The notes: a model not told the origin generated them from the sequence alone. 64,000 nt of DNA from Hyphomicrobiales bacterium (GCA_027484655.1 JAIXSM010000018.1:62001-126000); one strand, 5' to 3'. Shown: positions 37,648-47,401, counted from the stretch's first letter. Numbers and translations are program-made.

Positions 37648-37764
37648 ATCCACGTCCCCGCAGCGTCATCCACGTCCCCGCAGCGTCATCCGCGGGCCTG
37701 ACCCGCGGATCCAACCTCGCAGCCGCTCATTGGGTGGCCGGATCAAGTCCGGCCATGACGCTGC
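37648..37764. repeat. REP-like composite palindromic element with tandem 20-mer
   Basis: The 319-base gap between rnr and tex (37485-37803) holds no gene but contains a repeat element. Two exact tandem copies of a 20-base unit starting ATCCACGTCCCCG lie at 37648-37687. Then come hairpins ATCCGCGGG-CCTGA-CCCGCGGAT (37688-37710) and GGCCGGA-TCAAG-TCCGGCC (37736-37754). The outer sequence GCAGCGTCAT at 37680-37689 is matched by ATGACGCTGC at 37755-37764. This is the architecture of dispersed extragenic palindromes in Rhizobiales; the number of genomic copies is unknown. Confidence 0.75.
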
Positions 37765-37803
37765 TGAAACGCGCCGACCTTCTGGATCGCGTACGGTTGG
37801 CGC

Positions 37804-40116
37804 CTACCGCCGCTTCTCCGCAGCTCGCCGCAGGGCCTCCGCCATCGCGCCGCCGGCGCTGGACGGAGCTTCCTTACCCGGGGCGTAGTTGCGCACGTCG
37901 CGCTGCGAGGCGCCGCCGCCGGCGGGCTTTTGAGCTGGCTTGCCCGCCTCGTCCTCCATGCGCATGGTGAGCGCGATGCGTTTGCGCGGCTTGTCCACCT
38001 CCAGCACTTTCACCTTCACGATGTCGCCGGGCTTGGCCACATCGCGCGGGTCTTTGATGAACGTGCGCGACATGGCCGAGATGTGAACCAGCCCGTCCTG
38101 ATGGACGCCGATGTCCACGAACGCGCCGAAGGCCGCCACGTTGGTCACCACGCCCTCAAGGATCATGCCGACTTTAAGATCGTCGAGCGTCTCCACGCCT
38201 TCCTTGAATTCCGCCGTCTTGAACGCCGGACGCGGATCGCGCCCCGGCTTTTCAAGCTCGCGCAGAATGTCGGTGACGGTGGGCACACCGAATTTCTCGT
38301 CGGTGAACTTTTGCGGCGGCAGGCCGCGCAGGGTCTTGGCGTCGCCGATGAGCACCTTGATGTCGCTCTTCGTCGCTTCCAGAATGCGCCGCACCACGGG
38401 GTAGGCCTCCGGGTGAACGGACGAGGCGTCAAGCGGATCGGCGCCGCCCACGATGCGCAGGAAGCCCGCGCACTGCTCAAACGCCTTGGGGCCGAGACGC
38501 GGCACTTTCTTCAGGTCCGCGCGCGTGCGGAACGCGCCGTTGTCGTCGCGATGCTGCACGATGTTCTGCGCCAGCGTTTCGCCAACCCCTGACACGCGCG
38601 CGAGCAACGGCGCGGAGGCCGTGTTCACGTCAACGCCCACCGCGTTCACGCAGTCCTCCACCACCGCGTCGAGGGAGCGAGACAGTTTGTGCTCGGCGAT
38701 GTCGTGCTGATACTGGCCGACGCCGATGGACTTTGGATCGATCTTCACCAGCTCCGCCAGCGGATCCTGCAGGCGCCTTGCGATGGAGACCGCGCCGCGC
38801 AGAGTCACGTCGAGGTTCGGCAGCTCCTGTGAGGCGAAGGCCGACGCCGAGTACACGGACGCGCCAGCTTCCGACACCATCGCCTTGGTGAGCTTGAGGT
38901 CTGGATATTTCTTCATGAGATCGAGCGCGAGTTTTTCCGTCTCGCGCGAGGCGGTGCCGTTGCCAATCGCGACCAGATCGACCTTGTGCCGGGCGGAAAG
39001 CGCGGCCAGCGTCGCAAGGGATTCGTCCCAGCGGCGCTGCGGCTCATGGGGATAGATCGTGGCGGTGTCGAGAACCTTGCCGGTGGCGTCCACCACAGCG
39101 ACCTTCACGCCGGTGCGGAAGCCCGGATCAAGGCCCATGGTGGCGCGCGCGCCGGCGGGGGAGGCGAGCAGCAGATCGCGCAGGTTGCCGGCGAACACCT
39201 TCACCGCATCGTCTTCCGCGTTCTGGAACAGGCGCACGCGTAGGTCCACCGCGAGCGACGACTGAATGCGATAGCGCCACGCGTAGCGCACGCAATCGCG
39301 CAGCCACTTGTCGGCAGGGCGTCCCAGATCCGCAACGCCGAACTTCGCCGCGACGCGATTCTCGAACTGGCCGGGACGATCAGTCGGCGCGTCGGGCTCG
39401 GCTTCCAGCGCGAGGTCCAGCGCCTCCTCCTTCTCGCCGCGCAACAATGCGAGAATGCGGTGCGAGGGCAGTTTATGCAGGGGCTCGGCGAAATCAAAAT
39501 AGTCCGCGAACTTGGCGCCCGCGGTCTGCTTTCCGTCGCGCACTTTGGAGACGAGACGACCGCCGGTCCAGAACGCCTCGCGCAGGGCGCCGATGAGTTC
39601 GGGGTCTTCCGCGAAACGCTCGACGAGGATCGACCGCGCGCCTTCCAGCGCCGCCTCGATCGTTTCGACGTTCTTAGCAGCGTCCACGTAGGCGCCGGCG
39701 GCCGCGCGCGGATCGTTTTTGGGATCGGCGATCAGCAGGTTTGCGAGGGGCTCCAGCCCCGCCTCCCGCGCGATCATCGCCTTGGTGCGGCGCTTGGGCT
39801 TGTAGGGCAGATAGATGTCTTCCAGCCGCGCCTTGCTCTCGGCCTCCATGATCTTGGCGCGCAGCGGATCGTCGAGCTTTCCCTGGGAGTCGATGCTGTC
39901 GAGGATCTGCTTGCGGCGATCTTCCAGCTCGCGCAGGTAGCGCAGCCGTTCATCAAGCGTGCGCAGTTGCGTGTCGTCCAGCGCGCCGGTCGCCTCCTTG
40001 CGGTAGCGCGCGACGAACGGAACCGTGGCGCCGCCATCCAGCAGTTCGACGGCGGCCGTCACCTGCCGCTCGGCCACGCCCAGTTCTTCGGCAATCCGCA
40101 ATGCGATCGATTTCAT
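37804..40116 (-). CDS. tex: Tex family RNA-binding transcription accessory protein
   Basis: Tex/YhgF proteins bind nucleic acid and influence transcription, related to eukaryotic Spt6. The 770-residue protein has the N-terminal helical region ([17 protein letters not shown]), a YqgF-type RNase-H-like domain ([18 protein letters not shown]), helix-hairpin-helix repeats ([20 protein letters not shown]), and a C-terminal S1 domain ([26 protein letters not shown]). GGAG six bases upstream selects the ATG at 40116 over two upstream Met codons. The last 55 residues are a basic, low-complexity tail. It stands alone, divergent from the BTLCP gene. Confidence 0.96.
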   Translation of the reverse strand: MKSIALRIAEELGVAERQVTAAVELLDGGATVPFVARYRKEATGALDDTQLRTLDERLRYLRELEDRRKQILDSIDSQGKLDDPLRAKIMEAESKARLEDIYLPYKPKRRTKAMIAREAGLEPLANLLIADPKNDPRAAAGAYVDAAKNVETIEAALEGARSILVERFAEDPELIGALREAFWTGGRLVSKVRDGKQTAGAKFADYFDFAEPLHKLPSHRILALLRGEKEEALDLALEAEPDAPTDRPGQFENRVAAKFGVADLGRPADKWLRDCVRYAWRYRIQSSLAVDLRVRLFQNAEDDAVKVFAGNLRDLLLASPAGARATMGLDPGFRTGVKVAVVDATGKVLDTATIYPHEPQRRWDESLATLAALSARHKVDLVAIGNGTASRETEKLALDLMKKYPDLKLTKAMVSEAGASVYSASAFASQELPNLDVTLRGAVSIARRLQDPLAELVKIDPKSIGVGQYQHDIAEHKLSRSLDAVVEDCVNAVGVDVNTASAPLLARVSGVGETLAQNIVQHRDDNGAFRTRADLKKVPRLGPKAFEQCAGFLRIVGGADPLDASSVHPEAYPVVRRILEATKSDIKVLIGDAKTLRGLPPQKFTDEKFGVPTVTDILRELEKPGRDPRPAFKTAEFKEGVETLDDLKVGMILEGVVTNVAAFGAFVDIGVHQDGLVHISAMSRTFIKDPRDVAKPGDIVKVKVLEVDKPRKRIALTMRMEDEAGKPAQKPAGGGASQRDVRNYAPGKEAPSSAGGAMAEALRRAAEKRR

Positions 40117-40570
40117 CAAATGCTCCATCCGGGGCGCGCGCGCCCCTGTCGCGGGCATTTAGGGAGGGGGCAGGGGCCGCGTCAAAGGATTGACAGGCGG
40201 GATTCTGTGGATGGGCGTCGGGCGCGCTGTCGCTCTGCCGCGCCTGTTTCCGGCAGGACGGGGCTTCGTTAAGGGGTTCGGCGGCCCTGCGTTAACCGTG
40301 CCGGAGCGCGATTTCGCCCCCGAAGTAAACGATTGCCGGCGCGCGAATACATGGAGGGCCGAAAACCGGGCCGGCGAAGGACATAAAAACTTCCATAAAA
40401 CAGATAGATGGGAGATATACATCAAATTGCGCGCATTTCCTTGAGGCCTCGTTATACTTGACGCGAGCGATCCGAATTTATGAATGAGATTGGCGCGAAT
40501 TCGAGCGAATACATTATGCGCCAAGCAAAACGCCCCTGCGAAACTGGCTTTATTGAAAAGCGGGGCTGTC
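40117..40570. promoter_or_regulatory. tex / BTLCP divergent intergenic region
   Basis: This 454-base stretch between divergent genes contains no supportable gene. It includes an A/T-richer segment around 40380-40560 (ACATAAAAACTTCCATAAAACAG, GTTATACTTGACG) that is likely to contain the BTLCP promoter. No palindrome or repeat stood out to me. Confidence 0.4.
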
Positions 40571-41194
40571 ATGTTCGCAAAGTTCGCCAGGTTCCTCTCC
40601 ACCGCAGTGGTCATCATCGCCGCTTCCGGCGCGCTGCAGGCCCCTGCGCAGGCGCAGGGTGTGAAGTCCACGAACATCACCGTTGGACAGACAACGCTTG
40701 TGCCCTTCGGCTGGCTCGACTTCTGCAATCGCTACGCTGGCGAGTGCGCGGCCTTCGCGCCGGGCGCCCAGGCCATTGACCTGACCCCGGCCGCTTTTCG
40801 CCGGATCGCCCAGATCAACCGCTGGGTGAACGCGACCATCGCCGCGCGCTCGGATCAGGAGCAGTGGGGCGTGGTCGATCGCTGGGATTATCCCTCAACG
40901 GGCCGCGGCGACTGCGAAGACTACGTGCTGTTGAAGCGCCGCATGCTGATGGACGAGGGCTTTCCCGCCCAGGCGCTCCTCGTCACGGTGGTGCGCGACG
41001 AACGCGGCGACGGCCACGCGATCCTGACGGTCAGGACGAACAAGGGCGAGTTCGTTCTCGACAACCTGCGGGAAGGCGTTCAGCCCTGGACCGCGACGCC
41101 CTACCGCTTCGTCAAGCGCCAGTCCCAGACAGATCCCAACTTGTGGGTGGACATCGGCGACTTCGCCACCAGCCCGCGCGTCGCGGCGCGGTGA
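40571..41194 (+). CDS. transglutaminase-like cysteine proteinase (BTLCP)
   Basis: The 207-residue protein is a periplasmic BTLCP (DUF920) with a signal peptide ending in APAQAQ. The Cys-His-Asp triad is visible: GRGDCEDYVLLKRRML, DGHAILTVRT and VLDNL. FGWLDFCNRYAGECAAF near residue 52 carries the family's extra Cys pair. In other bacteria the LapG subfamily cleaves an adhesin under c-di-GMP control; whether this copy does so is unknown, since no LapD-like gene is nearby. The ATG at 40571 gives a proper signal peptide. Confidence 0.92.
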   Translation: MFAKFARFLSTAVVIIAASGALQAPAQAQGVKSTNITVGQTTLVPFGWLDFCNRYAGECAAFAPGAQAIDLTPAAFRRIAQINRWVNATIAARSDQEQWGVVDRWDYPSTGRGDCEDYVLLKRRMLMDEGFPAQALLVTVVRDERGDGHAILTVRTNKGEFVLDNLREGVQPWTATPYRFVKRQSQTDPNLWVDIGDFATSPRVAAR

Positions 41195-41459
41195 CGTCGA
41201 GCAGGGCGCGAAGGGCGCGCCCCCGGAAAAATTCATGAATTCAGAAAGTGTGACGTCGTGAGACTCATCCGCGCCCTGGGCCGGGGTTCCTGATCGAACC
41301 CCAGCCGGGGCGCTTCATATTTCTGAAAGATCGAAGGAAAGTCGCCCCTTCGGCGCTATTCGCGGCTGCGCCGGTTGGACCAAGGTAGAGTTCAAGCCTT
41401 GACTCTCGGCCCAGCTCGTGTTCATGATGCGTTCTCAATTTGGAGAGGAGCGCGGACGC

Positions 41460-42041
41460 ATGACCAGAGCGAGTTGCGCCGGATTGTTTGCCTGGCTTTT
41501 CATTTTCCTGGTGTTCGCACCGGGGCCCGCGTTCGCGCAGGGGGCCGCGCGTATCGACAACGCGACGCCTGAAAACCTGATGAAGATCTGCGGCGATCAG
41601 TGGCGAGCCATGAAGGAGACCGAAGCAGCCCGCGGGACCACGTGGCCGCAGTACCTCGCGCGCTGCCGGGCGGAGGCGGCGCAACCGCGCGCGCAGGCGG
41701 ACGCCGCGCCAGCCGCGCCCCGTGCGACGGGCTCCAGCGTTTCCGGCGCAAAGCCGCAGCCTTCGGCGCAGGGTTCGCCGCAGGTTTCCCAGCAGGCTTC
41801 CGCGCAGTCTGGCGGGCTGTCGGGCGGGCTGTCCGGCGAGACGACGCCCGCGCTGGTGTTTCCGTCGCAGGTGTCCGCGAAATTTGCGTCCGAGCGGCCT
41901 CAGCGTGCGCGGCAGAAGACCTGCTCCGTGCAGTTTCAGGCCAACAAGGCAGCGAACGCCAACGGCGGGTTGCGTTGGGTCGAGAAGGGCGGCGGTTACT
42001 GGAGCAAGTGCAACGCGCACCTGAAGCAGGCGCGCGCGTAA
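41460..42041 (+). CDS. exported PsiF-like protein with low-complexity centre
   Basis: The 193-residue protein has a signal peptide (MTRASCAGLFAWLFIFLV to AFAQG). Its mature N-terminus, LMKICGDQWRAMKETE followed by TWPQYLARCRAE, resembles the PsiF-repeat pattern common in Rhizobiales secreted proteins. The middle is rich in Ala/Ser/Gln/Gly with an SGGLSGGLSG repeat. A C-terminal globular stretch with two Cys (KTCSVQFQAN and YWSKCNAHL) follows. GGAGAGGAG precedes the ATG at 41460. Function is unknown. It converges with the SOD gene over a long inverted repeat. Confidence 0.65.
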   Translation: MTRASCAGLFAWLFIFLVFAPGPAFAQGAARIDNATPENLMKICGDQWRAMKETEAARGTTWPQYLARCRAEAAQPRAQADAAPAAPRATGSSVSGAKPQPSAQGSPQVSQQASAQSGGLSGGLSGETTPALVFPSQVSAKFASERPQRARQKTCSVQFQANKAANANGGLRWVEKGGGYWSKCNAHLKQARA

Positions 42042-42063
42042 CCTGCTCGCACGCCTTTAAGGC

Positions 42064-42110
42064 GCTCTTGCCGGGGTGATCGGGCCTGTGCCCGTCGGGC
42101 CGGCAAGAGC
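42064..42110. terminator. nested inverted repeat between convergent genes
   Basis: Arms GCTCTTGCCGG (42064-42074) and CCGGCAAGAGC (42100-42110) are an exact 11-base inverted repeat. Within the 25-base loop CGGGC and GCCCG pair around CTGT. It lies in the 128-base gap between two convergent genes, so bidirectional termination or transcript protection is likely, although there is no T-tract on either strand. Confidence 0.55.
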
Positions 42111-42169
42111 TGAATGTGGAGCGCAGCAGGTGGAGGCGTCAGGCGGACGCGCGCCGGCCTGTTTGCGGG

Positions 42170-42874
42170 TTACAGGTTCCGGCCGAAGTTTTCGGACGCC
42201 TTGGTCCAGTTCACGGTGTTCCACCATGCCGCGAGGTAGTCTGGGCGTCGGTTCTGATACTTCAGGTAGTAGGCGTGCTCCCACACGTCCACGCCCAGCA
42301 CCACCGAGCGCGCGCCGAGTTCAAGGGGCGTGTCCTGGTTGGCGGTGGACACCACATCAAGCTTGCCGGCCTTGTCGACGATGAGCCATGCCCAGCCTGA
42401 GCCGAAGCGTCCCACGGCGGCCTGGTTCATCCGCTCCTTCAGCTTGTCGACGCTGCCGAACGCCTGATCTATGGCGGCGCGCAGATCGCCCCCGGGATCT
42501 TTCGCCCCGCCGGGGGTCATCAGCTCCCAGAAAAAGGCGTGGTTCCAGTGTCCGCCCACGTTGTTGCGCACGCTCGTGCGCACCGCGTCGGGCGCCTTCG
42601 AAAGATCGCGCAGCACATCTTCGATCTTCATGGACGCGAGAGCCGGCCAGCGCTCCACGGCTGCATTCGCTGCGTTGACGTACGCTTGATGATGCCGCGT
42701 GTGATGGATGTTCATCGTTTGCGCGTCGATGTGAGGCTCGAGCGCTTCATAGGGGTAGGAGAGCTTCGGCAGGGTGAAGGGCTTGGCCGCCTCCTGCGCC
42801 CACGCGGTGCGGGCGAGGGGAAGGCTGGCGGCGACGGCGGCCGCGCCGGTGAGAAAATGACGACGGTGAAGCAT
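42170..42874 (-). CDS. Tat-exported superoxide dismutase, Mn-type
   Basis: SODs convert superoxide to O2 and H2O2. The 234-residue protein has the four metal ligands in [22 protein letters not shown], and [18 protein letters not shown] together with STANQDTPL is the pattern of Mn-type rather than Fe-type enzymes. Unlike cytosolic SodA/SodB it begins [19 protein letters not shown] and ends the leader at TAWAQ, a twin-arginine signal, so it should be exported folded and metal-loaded to the periplasm. AGGAGGT precedes the ATG at 42874. It lies downstream of nothing else on its strand apart from a separate upstream region. Confidence 0.93.
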   Translation of the reverse strand: MLHRRHFLTGAAAVAASLPLARTAWAQEAAKPFTLPKLSYPYEALEPHIDAQTMNIHHTRHHQAYVNAANAAVERWPALASMKIEDVLRDLSKAPDAVRTSVRNNVGGHWNHAFFWELMTPGGAKDPGGDLRAAIDQAFGSVDKLKERMNQAAVGRFGSGWAWLIVDKAGKLDVVSTANQDTPLELGARSVVLGVDVWEHAYYLKYQNRRPDYLAAWWNTVNWTKASENFGRNL

Positions 42875-42948
42875 GGGCGAACCTCCTGTAGGTGGTTCGT
42901 AAGTAGGTCGCCGGGGGGGCGGTTCCACTGTGGGTGCGAGATCGTCTC

Positions 42949-43650
42949 TCAGGGTGACTGCGGATCGACGAAGCCGCGCACGGCTCGAAACACGTCGCGG
43001 AACATTTCTTCGGTCAGCACGCCGGTGTTCGTGTTGTATCGCGAGCAGTGGTAGCTGTCGAAAATGCGCACGGCCCGACCCGCGGGCGACGTGACGTCAT
43101 GCTGCGCCCCATGGGCGAAAGGAAACGCTGCGAGACGGGCGCCAAGCGCCCGCAGAACGCTGTCGTGGGCGATGCGTCCCAGCGCGACGACCGCGCGGGC
43201 CTCGCCGGCGTCGATAGCGTTCGTGAGGAAGGGCCGGCAGGTGTTGATCTCGGCCGGGGTGGGCTTGTTCTGCGGCGGCACGCACCGGACAGCGTTGGTC
43301 ACCATGCAGCCGACCAGGGTCAGCCCGTCGTCGGGGCGCTCGTCGTAGACGCCGCGGGCGAAGCCAAACTCCAGCAGCGTGGCGTAGAGGAGATCGCCCG
43401 CCCAGTCGCCGGTAAAGGGGCGCCCCGTGCGGTTGGCGCCGCGCAGGCCTGGCGCGAGGCCGACCACCAGCAGCGGCGCGCGGGCGCTGCCGAATGAGGG
43501 GACCGGGGCGTTGTGCCACTCAGGCTCGCGGGCGCGGGCGTCGGCGCGAAAGGCGGCAAGCCGGGGACACAGGGGACAATTGCGATCAGGCTCCGCAACT
43601 TTCGTCGCGGAGCCTGATGGTTTCGGCGCTTTGGCGGCGCGTTTGGCCAA
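42949..43650 (-). CDS. uracil-DNA glycosylase, family 5 (UdgB)
   Basis: UdgB removes uracil and deaminated purines from DNA. The 233-residue protein carries the family-5 motif [19 protein letters not shown] and the second motif [14 protein letters not shown]. Cysteines likely to bind a 4Fe-4S cluster are in NCPLCPRL and in [10 protein letters not shown] to INTCRPF. The N-terminal Lys/Ala-rich stretch of 20 residues is probably disordered. It ends 74 bases upstream of the SOD start, and the NYN nuclease gene precedes it by 5 bases on the same strand, suggesting joint transcription. Confidence 0.93.
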   Translation of the reverse strand: MAKRAAKAPKPSGSATKVAEPDRNCPLCPRLAAFRADARAREPEWHNAPVPSFGSARAPLLVVGLAPGLRGANRTGRPFTGDWAGDLLYATLLEFGFARGVYDERPDDGLTLVGCMVTNAVRCVPPQNKPTPAEINTCRPFLTNAIDAGEARAVVALGRIAHDSVLRALGARLAAFPFAHGAQHDVTSPAGRAVRIFDSYHCSRYNTNTGVLTEEMFRDVFRAVRGFVDPQSP

Positions 43651-43655
43651 TCCGT

Positions 43656-44282
43656 TCAGCCCTCGTCGCTCACCCGCTCGGGCGACGGCGATGTGGCGGA
43701 GGATCCCGTCAATGGCCGGCGCTCCTGGATGAAACGGGGCACGCGCTCCTGACGCTCGGCCGGGTCGCGGCCAATCTTCTGCGAAAGGTGCAACAGATCC
43801 ACGAACTCATCAGCCTGGCGGCGCAACTCGTCGGCAACCATGGGGGGGTGCGTCGTGATGGTTGAGACCACCGAAACCCGAACGCCCTTGCGCTGCACGG
43901 CCTCCACGAGGCAACGGAAGTCGCCGTCGCCCGAGAACAGGACCATGTGATCGATGCGCTCGGCCATCTCCATGGCGTCGACTGCAAGCTCGATGTCCAT
44001 GTTCCCCTTGACCTTTCTGCGGCCGAGGGAATCAACGAACTCCTTGGTGGGCTTGGTCACCACGGCGTAGCCGTTGTAATCGAGCCAATCGATGAGCGGA
44101 CGGATCGAGGAGTATTCCTGATCCTCAACGAGCGCGGTGTAATAAAAAGCGCGGATCAGGCGACCGCGGCTCTGGAACTCCTTGAGGAGCCGTTTGTAAT
44201 CGATGTCGAAGCCGAGCGACTTGGCCGTCGCGTAAAGATTGGCGCCATCGATGAAAAGAGCAATACGCTCTTGATCTGCCAT
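43656..44282 (-). CDS. NYN domain (LabA-like) predicted ribonuclease
   Basis: The 208-residue protein has an N-terminal NYN/PIN-fold domain: RIALFIDGANLYATAK, GNMDIELAVDAMEMAERIDHMVLFSGDGDFRCLVEAVQRKG. The acidic residues expected for metal-dependent RNA cleavage are present (Asp in IDGAN, MDIEL, SGDGDF). The last 45 residues are charged and probably disordered. Start is the ATG at 44282. It is divergent from rpoZ; the same pairing near rpoZ-rsh is widespread in Rhizobiales. Confidence 0.92.
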   Translation of the reverse strand: MADQERIALFIDGANLYATAKSLGFDIDYKRLLKEFQSRGRLIRAFYYTALVEDQEYSSIRPLIDWLDYNGYAVVTKPTKEFVDSLGRRKVKGNMDIELAVDAMEMAERIDHMVLFSGDGDFRCLVEAVQRKGVRVSVVSTITTHPPMVADELRRQADEFVDLLHLSQKIGRDPAERQERVPRFIQERRPLTGSSATSPSPERVSDEG

Positions 44283-44653
44283 AATGATTTACCCGCTGGG
44301 GTTATTTGAACGAACTCCCGCGAAAATCAGCGCGGATCCCTGAAACTTGGCTGATAACCCCGTCGAAACAGCGCGTTTCAATTCGTTGCGATTCGGCGTG
44401 AACACAATCGCTGACGTGTCGCCACAATCCATCCGATTAGAGGGACAGTCAAGAAACAAGTGGCGCGCGCTGGTTAAATTCGTCTCACTTAAGCCGCGTT
44501 CCCAATGCTTTAGCTTGCGTCGCGTATTGCTTCAGCGTGACCTTTTCTTCGAATGCGCTCCCGCCGCGGCGCGGTGTTGCCTTGGGAGGGGCTTTGCATT
44601 AATGGAGCGGTTTCCCTGATCCCGAGCGCTCGCACCGCCTTCTGGAGGCATCC
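44283..44653. promoter_or_regulatory. NYN nuclease / rpoZ divergent intergenic region
   Basis: The 371 bases between two divergent genes presumably hold both promoters. An ORF listed inside it (44347-44619) has no family features, no ribosome-binding site and mixed composition, so it is not called. No repeats or stable hairpins were seen. Confidence 0.45.
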
Positions 44654-45046
44654 ATGGCACGCGTCACCGTCGAAGACTGCATCGACAAGGTCGAGAACCG
44701 CTTCGACCTCGTACTTCTCGCCAGCCACCGCGCGCGGCTCATCGCGGCCGGGCAGCCCATCACCGTCGATCGCGACAACGACAAGAACCCCGTCGTCGCC
44801 TTGCGCGAGATCGCTGACACCACCATGGAGCCGGACGATCTGAAGGAGGATCTGATCCACTCGCTGCAGAAGCATGTCGAGGTGGACGAGCCCGAGGCGG
44901 AGGCGGTGCCCGCCCTCACCGCAGCGGCCGGCGCTCCCGAGGACGCCAGCGGCGACGTGCAGTTCGACCGCATGACGGAAGAGGATCTGCTGCGCGGGCT
45001 GGAAGGCCTGGTGCCGCCGGCCGAGACCGAGGACGACGGCGAGTAA
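44654..45046 (+). CDS. rpoZ: RNA polymerase omega subunit
   Basis: Omega helps assemble RNA polymerase and contributes to ppGpp binding at site 1. The 130-residue protein has the conserved [28 protein letters not shown] and the [15 protein letters not shown] helix. The C-terminal 70 residues are an acidic alphaproteobacterial extension ending ETEDDGE. The next gene is rsh, so polymerase-ppGpp partner functions are linked genetically, as in many proteobacteria. Confidence 0.97.
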   Translation: MARVTVEDCIDKVENRFDLVLLASHRARLIAAGQPITVDRDNDKNPVVALREIADTTMEPDDLKEDLIHSLQKHVEVDEPEAEAVPALTAAAGAPEDASGDVQFDRMTEEDLLRGLEGLVPPAETEDDGE

Positions 45047-45109
45047 CTTGCGCGCCTGACCGGCGGGCGCGCAACGCGCGCCTTGCGCCCGCCGCGATCC
45101 GGGACGATA

Positions 45110-45135
45110 TTCGTGAAACGAAGGCTTTTCACGAA
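45110..45135 (+). promoter_or_regulatory. leader hairpin before rsh
   Basis: TTCGTGAAA (45110-45118) and TTTCACGAA (45127-45135) form an exact 9-base inverted repeat with loop CGAAGGCT, ending 16 bases before the rsh ATG. It follows rpoZ by 63 bases and lacks a T-tract, so a regulatory or stabilising leader element is more likely than a terminator. Confidence 0.4.
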
Positions 45136-45151
45136 CAAGGCGTCTCACTCC

Positions 45152-47353
45152 ATGATGCGGCAGTATGAACTCGTCGAGCGCGTGCGTCGGTATAATCCGC
45201 ACGCCGACGAGATCCTGCTGAACAAGGCCTACGTTTACGCAATGCGCGCCCATGGCGCGCAGAAGCGCGCGTCAGGCGACCCTTACTTCACGCACCCGCT
45301 TGAGGTCGCCGCGATCCTCACCGAGCTTCGCCTTGACGACGCCACCATCGTGGCTGCGGTGCTGCACGACACCATCGAGGACACGCCGGCCACCCGCGAG
45401 GAGATCGACCAGATCTTTGGCGAGGAGATCGGCCAGCTCGTCGAGGGTCTCACCAAGATCAAGAAACTCGATCTCGTGTCGAAGCGCGCAGAGCAGGCGG
45501 AAAACTTCCGCAAGCTCTTGCTGGCGATTTCCGCCGATGTGCGCGTGCTGCTCGTCAAGCTCGCCGATCGCCTGCACAACATGCGCACGCTGCACTTCGT
45601 GCCGGAGAGCAAACGGCGGCGCATCGCCGAGGAGACGCTGGATATCTATGCGCCGCTGGCCGGGCGCATGGGCATGCAGAGCCTGCGCGACGAACTGGAG
45701 AACCTGTCGTTCCGCACGCTCATGCCCGAGGCGGCTGCGATGATCGAAACGCGGCTCGCCGACCTTCGCGCCCAGAACGGTGCGCTCATCGCCCGCATTG
45801 AGCGGGAACTCACTCAGGAGTTGCGCGCCCGCGGCATCGCCGCCGAGGCCAAGGGGCGCGAGAAGGCGCCGTACTCCATCTGGCGCAAAATGGAGCGCAA
45901 GTCGGTCTCGTTCGAGCAGTTGTCCGATATCTTCGGCTTTCGCGTGGTCGTCGACACGGTCGAGGATTGCTATCGGGTGATCGGGGTCGTTCACACCAAG
46001 TGGCCGCTCGTGCCGGGCCGCTTCAAGGATTACATCTCCACCCCGAAGCAGAACGATTACCGCTCCATTCACACCACCGTCGTGGGGCCGGGGCGCCAGC
46101 GCGTCGAGCTTCAGGTGCGCACCCGCGATATGGACGATATCGCCGAGAACGGCATCGCCGCCCATACGCTGTACAAGGAAGGCCGCGTTTCCGACAACGA
46201 GCGGCTGGAGCGTGAAAGTCGCGCCTATCGCTGGCTTCGCCGAACCATCGAGCTGCTGGGCGAGGGCGACACGCCGGAAGAATTTCTCGAGCACACCAAG
46301 CTCGAGCTGTTTCACGATCAGGTGTTCTGCTTCACGCCGAAGGGCCGTCTCATCGCGCTGCCGCGCAGCGCGACGCCCATCGATTTCGCCTACGCGGTCC
46401 ACACAGACATCGGCAACAAGGCGGTGGGCGCGCGCATCAACGGGCGCATCGCGCCGCTGCTGTCTGAATTGCAGAACGGCGATGAGGTGAGCATCGTCAC
46501 CGCGGAGGGTCAGAGCCCGCCGGCCGCGTGGGAGACGCTGGTCGTCACGGGCAAGGCCCGCTCCGCCATTCGTCGCGCGACCCGCGACGCCGTGCGCGCG
46601 CAATACGCTGGGCTTGGGCGCCAGATCGTGCGCCGCGCGTTTGAGCGGGCGCAGAAAACCTTCTCTCCGGACAAGCTGAAGGCGGCTTTGCCGCGCCTTG
46701 CGCGCAACACCGTGGACGATGTTCTCGCGGCGGTCGGGCGCGGCGAGATGTTCTCCGGGGACGTGGTGAAGGCCGTGCATCCGGAGTTCGTGCCCGAGCG
46801 CGCGCCGGGGCCGGCGCCGTCAAAAACCGAGGCGGGCTGGTTCGGCCTCAGCAAGGCGTCCCGGCTGGCCTTCAAGGTGCCGGGCGCCGACGGCGCTGAT
46901 GGATCGATCCCGATCCGCGGGCTGGGCGGCGATCTTCCCGTGCGTTTCGCGCCCGTGGGCGGCGCCGTGCCGGGCGACCGGATCGTGGGCATCCTCACGC
47001 CGGGGGAGGGGATCACCATCTATCCCATCCAGTCGCCGGCGCTCACCCAGTTCGACGACCAGCCGGAGCGCTGGCTTGATGTGCGCTGGGACATCGAGGC
47101 GGAGCACGAGGGGCTGTATCCGGCGCAGATCGTCGTTTCAGCGATCAACGAGCCCGGCACCCTCGGGTCCATTGCGAACCTGATCGGCGAGACCGGCGCG
47201 AACATCGACCACGTGCAGTTCGCCAACAAGTCGCCGGACGTCCGCGACATTGTGCTCGATCTTGAGGTGCGCGACCTCAAGCACCTGACCGGGATCCTGT
47301 CCCAGCTCAAGGCCTCAAGCGTGGTGTCCAAGGTCGAACGCGTGAATGGGTAA
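45152..47353 (+). CDS. rsh: bifunctional (p)ppGpp synthetase/hydrolase (RelA/SpoT family)
   Basis: Rsh makes and degrades (p)ppGpp and is usually the only long RSH enzyme in Rhizobiales. The 733-residue protein has an HD hydrolase domain (THPLEVAAIL, VLHDTIEDT with H72-D73, KLADRLHNMRT), the synthetase domain (GRFKDYISTPKQNDYRSIHT), then TGS (VFCFTPKGRLIALPRSATPIDFAYAVHT), a helical/zinc-finger-like region and a C-terminal ACT domain. The hydrolase motif is intact. The start at 45152 has weak AAGG upstream; a second ATG follows immediately, and a GTG at 45113 within the hairpin is an alternative. Confidence 0.96.
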   Translation: MMRQYELVERVRRYNPHADEILLNKAYVYAMRAHGAQKRASGDPYFTHPLEVAAILTELRLDDATIVAAVLHDTIEDTPATREEIDQIFGEEIGQLVEGLTKIKKLDLVSKRAEQAENFRKLLLAISADVRVLLVKLADRLHNMRTLHFVPESKRRRIAEETLDIYAPLAGRMGMQSLRDELENLSFRTLMPEAAAMIETRLADLRAQNGALIARIERELTQELRARGIAAEAKGREKAPYSIWRKMERKSVSFEQLSDIFGFRVVVDTVEDCYRVIGVVHTKWPLVPGRFKDYISTPKQNDYRSIHTTVVGPGRQRVELQVRTRDMDDIAENGIAAHTLYKEGRVSDNERLERESRAYRWLRRTIELLGEGDTPEEFLEHTKLELFHDQVFCFTPKGRLIALPRSATPIDFAYAVHTDIGNKAVGARINGRIAPLLSELQNGDEVSIVTAEGQSPPAAWETLVVTGKARSAIRRATRDAVRAQYAGLGRQIVRRAFERAQKTFSPDKLKAALPRLARNTVDDVLAAVGRGEMFSGDVVKAVHPEFVPERAPGPAPSKTEAGWFGLSKASRLAFKVPGADGADGSIPIRGLGGDLPVRFAPVGGAVPGDRIVGILTPGEGITIYPIQSPALTQFDDQPERWLDVRWDIEAEHEGLYPAQIVVSAINEPGTLGSIANLIGETGANIDHVQFANKSPDVRDIVLDLEVRDLKHLTGILSQLKASSVVSKVERVNG

Positions 47354-47401
47354 GGGCGCGCCGCCCTTTGCGCGGGCGCTTGGCGGCGTATATGTGGACG
47401 G

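Noticed and set aside
37648-37687. Tandem 20-mers as a CRISPR array start
   Set aside because: Copies are directly adjacent with no spacers and belong to a palindromic element.
44347-44619. 90-codon ORF upstream of rpoZ
   Set aside because: No ribosome-binding site, no recognisable motif, occupies the shared promoter region.
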